Source of the DNA: a virus
Virus record (IMG/VR): IMGVR_UViG_3300027806_000129
Span: 1 to 28,021 of that record
Direction: 5' to 3' (one strand)
DNA: 28,021 bases
The position numbers were made by a program, and so were the translations under genes. Shown one piece after another: positions 20,928 to 28,021 of this stretch; position 1 is the first letter of the stretch; every line of letters starts with the position of its first letter. A model generated the notes under the pieces. It was not told the origin of the DNA and did not search any database. It saw only the letters and a list, made by a program, of their open reading frames with translations.

Positions 20928-23900
20928 TTATTCTATTATAGTGTTAGTTAACGACACAAGTACTGGAGGATTATTACTAAAAAACTTTAATTGCTCTTCA
21001 GGAGTTCTAGCATTGTAGTAAGTACCAGCAAAAGGTACTAATTCAATACCTATAATCTCATAATTCTTTAATCCCTTGTACTTTCCTTTCTCCATTTCAT
21101 CGTTCCAATTCCAAACTTCTATTAATCTTTGTAACTTTTCAATTTGACGAATTGCAGGAAGAGGACTACGTGCAAGACGTATAGCTTCTTGAGGGTTACT
21201 ATAAAACTGCAATTCAGAATGTATTCTCAATGCTTCGTAAGCAATAAATGCTGCTACCCAATTATCTTCATCATCTGCATATGCAGTAGCTAAAGAAGCT
21301 ATTGCTGCTGTAGCAAGCATAAAACTAAATTCTGTGGCAACACGGATTAAATTAGCTTTTTCTACTGCTTTTATAGTTTCGTCAGTAGTTCCTAAAGTAT
21401 CTTTAAGTTCTGTCAATTCTAGAATAGAACGTTTTAACACTCTCCACAGTGTTGTGTAATATCCTTCTGTATAAATTTCCCCTTCCTCATTATAAGTAAG
21501 TTTTTCAAATCGTCTGTTCCACCCTGGTTTCATCCATTTTCTAAATAATAAACCCATTCGTCCTATAGCATATCTATGAACTGCTGCTTTATCTATATCA
21601 TTATAGATACCATGTAATCTCTTATTTAAGAAGTTTTGTCTGTTAATAAATCTATTAACATCTTTTTGAGTCAATGGCTTACCGTTTTCTTCTTTCTTAA
21701 ATAAATCAGTTGCTTTTTCTCCTCCTACCTTTGTCAATCCTTCTTTTAATTTAAGTCTATAAGATGGATTTTCCTCTGTTCCCACATTTACAACATCATA
21801 AGCTTCCCAAAGAGTCATTATATTTCCTTCAGTATCTTTTACTTTTATTCTTTGAGCAAGTGCTAAAGAAGATTTAAGCTGCATATAATGTTCACCACTT
21901 CTATTCATAAAGTATAAACTAGATTGAGTAAACATTCTAGAGAACCAATTTGTTCTACCAGTATTTGCGTCTCTTAATTCTCTATTGTAGTCTTGCAGTG
22001 TATTATGATATTCACTCCATAAGCTTAATTTATTAGATACATTTCTAGCACCAATATCTTTTAAAGTACTAGGTAATTCACTTAAATAAATTTTATCTGC
22101 TTCTAATAAATCTTTATTAGTAATAAGTTCTCCAGCAAATGCTTCCATTCTAGTCATTATATTACCATAAGCTAAGTTAGCAACACCTGCATAAACGTTC
22201 AAAGCAAGAGAAGATAAAGATGTATATTTATTTAAAGTATCTGCAAGCTTTGCAAATTTTTCATCTTTCTTTTCATTACCATAAATTACCATTTCCATAT
22301 AATCTTGATAACGTGCAAATGCTTTACTATTTTCACCTTTAATAGTAATTTGTTTACCTTTTTCTCCTTCTTTTTTAAAGTAAGTAATAGGATCAAAAGT
22401 ACCTGTTAATATTTCTCTTTCAATAAGAATATCTTTAGATAGTTCCACCATATCTACTACTTTACTAATAGCCTGATAGTTATAAGCTGAGTTAACTAAA
22501 GCAATTAATGAAGAACTTGCATCAGTAGATAATTGTGTAGGATCAATAGGTCTAGTATAGAACATAGGTACAAAATTTACAGGATTACCTTTTTCATCTG
22601 TAAGTTTTGTTAATCCAAACTCTATATCATCACCAGCTTGCTTTTTAAAAGCTTCCAGTATAGTTTCCTTACCTTCGTTTAAATAATCTTTAGGAGATTT
22701 AAGAGTTCTTTCTCCATTTTTATCTACAAAAGCTAATCTTTCAAAGAAATCTTTTCTTACTTGTGGCATATAACCAAATAGTTTATATGCTTCAGGTAAT
22801 TGAGATTCTACTTCTTTTAATAAATTAGTATATTTATCATAATAAGCTTTAAGTGCTGGATTATTTTCAATCTCTGCAAATTGACGGCTTAAATACTTAT
22901 CAGAAGGAACAGCAAGTTCTTTAATATATCTAAGTTCACGCTCTCCACTTTCAGGATTATATATTTCTGTACTATTTTTAGCAACCCAGGCATTATACTC
23001 CCTTATACCAATACGTTGACCATATCGTGTAATAAATTCCTTTTTCTTATTTTCTAAAACTTCTTTATAATTAGGATTTACTTGAGTATTAATACTAAAC
23101 CACTCTGCTACTTTTCTATTCCACTCTCTTTGTTTAAATGCATCTTCTGGTTTTGGTCCAATAGACTTAAAAAAGGCAGATTTTGCTTTATTATATTCAG
23201 CAACATTCCACTTACTAATCATTCTACCTGAAAGATTGCCTGCAAAATCTCTTTCATACATCCAATTAGTAGATTTAATACCAGCTTTTTCTAATTCCTG
23301 CTGCATATCTACTATAGATTTTGCTTTTTCTAGTAATGGTACTCTATAATTATTTAATGAGTCTTTAACAATAATATCAATAATTTTTAAAATAGGATCA
23401 CCGGATTCAGCTAAAGCATCTAAACCTCGTTGAGTAAAAGAAATATCTTTTTCTAATACTTCTAGTGCTTTTTCCATATCCTGTTTTAATTTAGGATTAG
23501 ATGAAAAAGACTTAAATATATCAGCAAGAAGTGTTTTACCTAATTTTAAATAATTATTTTTTAAAGCTTGAGTAGTCACATAGGTATCACTAGCTTTAAC
23601 ATTAATACTATTATTCGTAAAAGGTTTATCTGTTGCTAATTTTTCTAATGTACTTTCAAAACCTAAAACATAATTTTGTGCAGAACGAAGAGTATTAATT
23701 AATTCTCTTTTTTCTTCTAAAGTTTCAGGTATTCCATTTTTAATAATTTCACCGATTTGATTATATCGTTTTGCAACTGTATCCAATTCAATTCGTGCAT
23801 TAGCTAAATATCTTAATAAACCTAACTCATATTTCTCTTTATTAAGATCTTTTATTAATTTGTCAAAAATGTCTTTTTCTCTTTGTAAGTAGGTACTACC

Positions 23901-26900
23901 AGCTTTTCTTTCATATAAAGATAATTTCTTAAAAATAGAATCAATACCAAGTTTAAGAGTTTCTATATTATCGTTAATGTCTTTTTCAGAACTTAACTTA
24001 TAAAATACCTCTCCAATTTTAATATTTCTGTTAGTAAATATATTGGTATTACCAGCTAATATTTGTTCTGCAATATATTCTGTAATACTATTTACTTCTT
24101 TATTAAAATCAGCTATATCTACTTTTCTAAAAATACCAATAAATCTGTTCCATAAAGCTTCTAAGAATTGAAGTACTACGTTATTAGTGTTTTTTCTAGT
24201 TTCATTATACCGCTTAACAATAGCTTTTCCTATAAGTTTACCAATCGTTTCTCTTTTTAAAGTAGTTATATCTCCAGCATAAATCTCTCCATATTCATTT
24301 ACTACTTCTTTATACTCGGCAGTATTTTGAACTAAACCCATTAAACTATCGTGAAAAGATGTTCCTCTAGTAAATGCTTCTGCAAAGTGTCCAATTTCTT
24401 CAGGAAGAGTATTTACATTTTCTTTATTTTGTGAAATAAGAATAAGTTTATTGTAAATATCCGCAGCACCAGCAGCATCTATACCTAATCTAGATTTAAG
24501 ATTTTCGTGTGCTTCTACTTTAATTCCTAAAGAACTAGCAAATGTTTTTAATATATTATTAAGATTTTCATCTGCTTTCTTAACGTTTTGTTGAGAATTT
24601 TCTAAAGAATATAAAGTTGTATAATCATAATCTACATCGAAGTAGCTGTCAGCATTAATAGATTTGATTTTGTTAGAAGGTATATTTGTTTCAGCAGGAT
24701 TTAATTTATCAAACTCTACAATATGGTTTTCATATCCTAGATTTTCCTGAATATTAAATACAGTTTCATTATTTTTAGTAGTTCCACTATATTTAAAAGT
24801 ATAGGTGATACCGTTACTATTTTCGTATAAAAACCGATTACGTATTACTTTCCCTTCTTCATCATAAATACCTAAACTTCTACTTTTAGCTTCGTCAAAT
24901 TTCATACTAGTAACAAAACCACCTTTATTCTTTTTTGTTACAGTTACATCTTCTTTTTTCAAAGTTTGAAGTAAAGTATTATAAGTACTTTTATGTCTAT
25001 ATATTTGATCTAAATAATTTGCAATTAAATGCGTACTATCTTTTTCATTTTGTAATCTATATACAAAATCTCGATAAGAAACATCCTCTTTATTTCTTAG
25101 GTTTTCTAAGAAATTAATAGGAGTTAGATGAGAAAATCCAGTATATTTAAATCCTAAATATGTAGTAAAAAAAGCATAGTTTAATAAATCATTGGCCATT
25201 CCTTTAATCTCTACATTATCAGAACCTAACATAGATTCCCAAGCATCTTGTAATCGCTCTATCTGCTCATTACTAATAGTAGCAGCAGAAGTAAACTCAA
25301 TTCTTTGTAGGTTATTAAACGAACTCTTACTTTTAACAGCAAGATATTTAATCAATTCTAATTCAGGATATTTTTTCTTTAATGCTACAAATTTAGCAGG
25401 GTATTCATTTATATAATATAATTTTTTAGTCTCATCAAAGAAACTAAAATCACTTATATAAAAATGAATAAAGTTATTAAATACATAATTTATTTCATCT
25501 GCTGTTAATTCTTGACCTTTATTATTTTCTAAAACATTAACTAATGTCTTAAATAGTTTTCCATTATAAGGAAAATATCTAGATAGTATCTCCTCTTGTG
25601 GTTTTTTAACACCGTATTCAATAGATATATCAATTAAAGGAATATTTAAAACTGAATCAATTCCAGTTAAAGATTTTAGTTTACTTACATTACCAACACT
25701 TTCTAAAAAATGAGTATTTTCTGCAAGAGTTTTACCTACACCATTAGTATCTGCTTTTGAAGCTTTAATTAAAGCAGATAATTGTTTGCCTGTTTTTCTT
25801 AATTCTAAGAAAGTTTCTAAAACTTTAGCTTGTAATAGTGCTGCTTTACGTTTTGCAGTAGGATCAGGAATATTAGCAAGACTCACAAAAGATTTTCCTA
25901 ATTCTTTTGTACTTAAATCATACATTTTAGATTTAGGATAATCTCCAATAATTTTTGTAAGTTGTTGCCGTAAATCTGTTACAATCTTATCAACTTTTGC
26001 TTCTGACTTATTTTGATTATTATATTGATTAACTAGATTTTTTAAGATAGATTGATTAATAAAATACATCGCTGTTTTTAAACTAAATCCAGCACGTATA
26101 ATTAAAGCAACACTATCAAAAGTAAATAAGTTAAGATTTAAACCAGTTGCTACGGGGTCTTTTGCTGTATCTACAAACGCACCTAAAAATTCTGCTAAGT
26201 TTTGACCTACTGATCTTCCTTGCTCTGTTGTTTCCGTAGTATGTAAAGAAGATCTTCTTTCTCCGTCAAAACTAATTGATTGTGTTAAACCAAGTTTAGA
26301 ATATTGAGTAAGAGCATGACTACTATTGTGATTAGCAGCAAGACCAATTAAATTCCCACCATTACTATTGATATCAAAATATTTACTTTCTGTTCTTGGT
26401 AATATAATATTATCTTGACGTATCAACGCTCCATAAGAATCTCTTATTTCATTATGTAGAGTTTTTAAAGTATCAAATCCACCTGGAGTTAATACTTTAC
26501 TCGACATATCAGGATGAGAATATATACTGTTTATAATATCTAATAATGCATTATCTCTCTGAACTTTAGATAAAGTTTCAGGTTTATCTAAATTATATTT
26601 TACTTTTCTTAACTTCCAATTTACTTCTTCTAGAGTAGGAAGAATAGTGTAAATTTTATCAATATCGAAGTCTTCACCAGCAATAGTAGTAATATCATAA
26701 GGTAGTAAAGCAACACTACCCATAATATCGGGAGTAAATCCTACAATTTTCATTTTTTTAATAGAGTACCATCCTTCTGTGGGAATACGATAGCCTATTA
26801 ATTCTAATACTTCTGGAGATTCTTTTTGAAGCTGTTCAATATCTACTTCACCTTTCTTATCTTTTAATTCAAAAAACTTACGAGTATAAGCAGGAAGCAT

Positions 26901-28021
26901 TACTTCCATATACTCTACTCCACCTTCTTTATTTTTTACTATTTTTAATTTCTTATCTAATCCCCAACTAGAAACCAAAGTAAGAGAAGCACCAGCAATT
27001 TTTTGTTTTGTAACATTATTACGAATAACAGCATTTAAAATATTTTGTGTTCTTCTACCATGAATAGGATCAAATAGAGGAATATTAAATATTTTATTAC
27101 CTTCTTGATCAATTACAATTTTTAAAGCTTCGGCATAAGACTCACTTAGACCACGATCTCTAACTTGTTCTAATAGCAATTTTTGAACACTTTCAATGGT
27201 CTGAAATTCACCAGATAGAGTATTATAAGATTCTATAATATTATCTGTTAATAGTTTTTGATAGGTTTTGAATAATTCTTGTTTATTCATACCCATAATT
27301 TCAATATTATCAGGAATTTCAGATAAAGCTAATTTCTTAAACTGAGTTCCAAGTAATACTTCAATATCTAAATGTTTAGCTGGTACTCTTTGCTGAATAC
27401 CATAATCCTTATTATTTAAGATGTGAATAACTGGTTTTGCACCTTTTAAAAATTCTTCTACTGTTACTGCACCGTATTCTCCTACTTTAACAGCAGAGTC
27501 TGCAAATTGAATTTCATCAATATTATTAGCATCCATGTAATCCAGTAATTTTTTTAATACTGGATTTTCTTTAGCCATAGCTGGCGTAAGTAATGCTTGG
27601 CTGTTTTTATGCTGTACTGGTATAATTATATCAGTACCATCTATATTTTCGTGTGTAAATGCAAAAGGCTTTATAGAAGATGGTAGAAAATTAGAAAATC
27701 CTGTACTCCATGCTCCTTTCTGTGCTTTTTGATAAGTAGATTCGTGTTGATCTGTCCATTTACCAATACCAATCATTATGTTTTTATATCTATTTAAACG
27801 AATAAATGATTGAGCATCTGTAACATTTACATTTTTAAATAGTTCTGTATCTTCTTTAACATCTTTTAAATAAATACTTTTATAATATTGTCCAACACCA
27901 GTACCATCTTTCCAAACAGCAGTAGTATCTAGTCTATCTGTTAATTTATAAATTTGACCATTACGTTTTTGAAATGTAATAGAATCTTTATAGAAAGATA
28001 GATCAATAGATGTTAATTGAA
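20928..28021 (-). CDS. Giant virion RNA polymerase polyprotein, partial (N-terminus beyond right edge)
   Basis: The longest frame starts at the Met at 27774-27776, but the same frame stays open for 81 further codons to the right edge and reads as coding sequence, so the start is outside the window. At least 2363 residues are visible. Numbering from that Met, GEDFDIDK (Asp369, 371, 373) is the metal-binding catalytic loop of the crAss-like RNA polymerase, set in RIPTEGW ... VGFTPDIMG. NHNSSHALTQYSKLG follows. Then come long helical parts, LPEEIGHF at 1124-1131 (a zincin-like segment with HExxH degraded to EExxH) with a Glu-helix after it, more coiled helices, and a hydrophobic segment at 2150-2166. 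In phi14:2 gp66 the DFDID loop is far into the chain, so upstream RNA polymerase domains are expected off the edge. Likely packaged and injected with the DNA to transcribe early genes. Confidence 0.88.
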   Translation of the reverse strand, partial: QLTSIDLSFYKDSITFQKRNGQIYKLTDRLDTTAVWKDGTGVGQYYKSIYLKDVKEDTELFKNVNVTDAQSFIRLNRYKNIMIGIGKWTDQHESTYQKAQKGAWSTGFSNFLPSSIKPFAFTHENIDGTDIIIPVQHKNSQALLTPAMAKENPVLKKLLDYMDANNIDEIQFADSAVKVGEYGAVTVEEFLKGAKPVIHILNNKDYGIQQRVPAKHLDIEVLLGTQFKKLALSEIPDNIEIMGMNKQELFKTYQKLLTDNIIESYNTLSGEFQTIESVQKLLLEQVRDRGLSESYAEALKIVIDQEGNKIFNIPLFDPIHGRRTQNILNAVIRNNVTKQKIAGASLTLVSSWGLDKKLKIVKNKEGGVEYMEVMLPAYTRKFFELKDKKGEVDIEQLQKESPEVLELIGYRIPTEGWYSIKKMKIVGFTPDIMGSVALLPYDITTIAGEDFDIDKIYTILPTLEEVNWKLRKVKYNLDKPETLSKVQRDNALLDIINSIYSHPDMSSKVLTPGGFDTLKTLHNEIRDSYGALIRQDNIILPRTESKYFDINSNGGNLIGLAANHNSSHALTQYSKLGLTQSISFDGERRSSLHTTETTEQGRSVGQNLAEFLGAFVDTAKDPVATGLNLNLFTFDSVALIIRAGFSLKTAMYFINQSILKNLVNQYNNQNKSEAKVDKIVTDLRQQLTKIIGDYPKSKMYDLSTKELGKSFVSLANIPDPTAKRKAALLQAKVLETFLELRKTGKQLSALIKASKADTNGVGKTLAENTHFLESVGNVSKLKSLTGIDSVLNIPLIDISIEYGVKKPQEEILSRYFPYNGKLFKTLVNVLENNKGQELTADEINYVFNNFIHFYISDFSFFDETKKLYYINEYPAKFVALKKKYPELELIKYLAVKSKSSFNNLQRIEFTSAATISNEQIERLQDAWESMLGSDNVEIKGMANDLLNYAFFTTYLGFKYTGFSHLTPINFLENLRNKEDVSYRDFVYRLQNEKDSTHLIANYLDQIYRHKSTYNTLLQTLKKEDVTVTKKNKGGFVTSMKFDEAKSRSLGIYDEEGKVIRNRFLYENSNGITYTFKYSGTTKNNETVFNIQENLGYENHIVEFDKLNPAETNIPSNKIKSINADSYFDVDYDYTTLYSLENSQQNVKKADENLNNILKTFASSLGIKVEAHENLKSRLGIDAAGAADIYNKLILISQNKENVNTLPEEIGHFAEAFTRGTSFHDSLMGLVQNTAEYKEVVNEYGEIYAGDITTLKRETIGKLIGKAIVKRYNETRKNTNNVVLQFLEALWNRFIGIFRKVDIADFNKEVNSITEYIAEQILAGNTNIFTNRNIKIGEVFYKLSSEKDINDNIETLKLGIDSIFKKLSLYERKAGSTYLQREKDIFDKLIKDLNKEKYELGLLRYLANARIELDTVAKRYNQIGEIIKNGIPETLEEKRELINTLRSAQNYVLGFESTLEKLATDKPFTNNSINVKASDTYVTTQALKNNYLKLGKTLLADIFKSFSSNPKLKQDMEKALEVLEKDISFTQRGLDALAESGDPILKIIDIIVKDSLNNYRVPLLEKAKSIVDMQQELEKAGIKSTNWMYERDFAGNLSGRMISKWNVAEYNKAKSAFFKSIGPKPEDAFKQREWNRKVAEWFSINTQVNPNYKEVLENKKKEFITRYGQRIGIREYNAWVAKNSTEIYNPESGERELRYIKELAVPSDKYLSRQFAEIENNPALKAYYDKYTNLLKEVESQLPEAYKLFGYMPQVRKDFFERLAFVDKNGERTLKSPKDYLNEGKETILEAFKKQAGDDIEFGLTKLTDEKGNPVNFVPMFYTRPIDPTQLSTDASSSLIALVNSAYNYQAISKVVDMVELSKDILIEREILTGTFDPITYFKKEGEKGKQITIKGENSKAFARYQDYMEMVIYGNEKKDEKFAKLADTLNKYTSLSSLALNVYAGVANLAYGNIMTRMEAFAGELITNKDLLEADKIYLSELPSTLKDIGARNVSNKLSLWSEYHNTLQDYNRELRDANTGRTNWFSRMFTQSSLYFMNRSGEHYMQLKSSLALAQRIKVKDTEGNIMTLWEAYDVVNVGTEENPSYRLKLKEGLTKVGGEKATDLFKKEENGKPLTQKDVNRFINRQNFLNKRLHGIYNDIDKAAVHRYAIGRMGLLFRKWMKPGWNRRFEKLTYNEEGEIYTEGYYTTLWRVLKRSILELTELKDTLGTTDETIKAVEKANLIRVATEFSFMLATAAIASLATAYADDEDNWVAAFIAYEALRIHSELQFYSNPQEAIRLARSPLPAIRQIEKLQRLIEVWNWNDEMEKGKYKGLKNYEIIGIELVPFAGTYYNARTPEEQLKFFSNNPPVLVSLTNTIIE

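Noticed and set aside
24935-25416. Two plus-strand frames within the polymerase gene
   Set aside because: They lie opposite an uninterrupted 7-kb coding frame and look like shadows.
1-28021. Stop-codon reassignment (TAG or TGA recoding), as known in some crAss-like phages
   Set aside because: TAA, TAG and TGA all end genes at sensible points, and the long late gene is open under the standard code.

Overview
The window looks like part of a tailed-phage genome of the crAss-like group (order Crassvirales), infecting a host in the Bacteroidota. The DNA is very AT-rich and the genes are short and tightly packed. Most start codons have no Shine-Dalgarno sequence, and successive genes overlap by a few bases (ATGA or TAATG) or sit a few bases apart. 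The one clear promoter (6947-6979) has the Bacteroidota form TTG ... TAnnTTTG. The strongest single clue is the giant minus-strand protein at the right end. It carries the RNA polymerase motif DFDID within GEDFDIDK, the catalytic signature of the virion RNA polymerase of crAss-like phages such as phi14:2 gp66.

The plus strand from 1 to 19497 is one long replication and nucleotide-metabolism module. Its left part encodes an ATP-dependent DNA ligase with a WGR-like N-terminus, an SF2 helicase, a DnaB/RecA-fold helicase and a Sak4-like P-loop ATPase. Then come two abundant-looking proteins, the second of which resembles a phage single-stranded DNA-binding protein, and a TOPRIM primase. These are followed by a possible RusA-like resolvase, a PD-(D/E)XK nuclease, ThyX, a deoxynucleoside monophosphate kinase, a uracil-DNA glycosylase and a MazG-like pyrophosphatase. 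About twenty small genes of unknown function lie between them. Together these genes make dTMP and other dNTPs, clear uracil from DNA, and copy, process and join phage DNA. No DNA polymerase is visible, so it must lie outside the window or be supplied by the host.

At about 19500 the transcription direction flips. A 15-bp perfect hairpin with A- and T-runs on its two sides acts as a two-way terminator between convergent units. The minus strand from 19589 to the right edge holds a metallophosphoesterase and the giant RNA polymerase polyprotein, which runs off the window edge and is incomplete at its N-terminus.

The most notable observations are: (1) a conserved small phage gene at 1526-2230 split by an in-frame TAA; (2) a ThyX whose conserved blocks are in circularly permuted order; (3) an RNA polymerase core continuous with about 1900 further residues, including a zincin-like segment and a hydrophobic C-terminal segment; (4) several terminator-like hairpins inside an otherwise continuous operon, one of them inside a membrane-protein gene just before thyX; and (5) a short GC-rich, cysteine-rich gene at 9620-9925 that stands out from its surroundings. 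All three stop codons are used to end genes and the 7-kb late frame is open under the standard code, so there is no sign of stop-codon recoding here.
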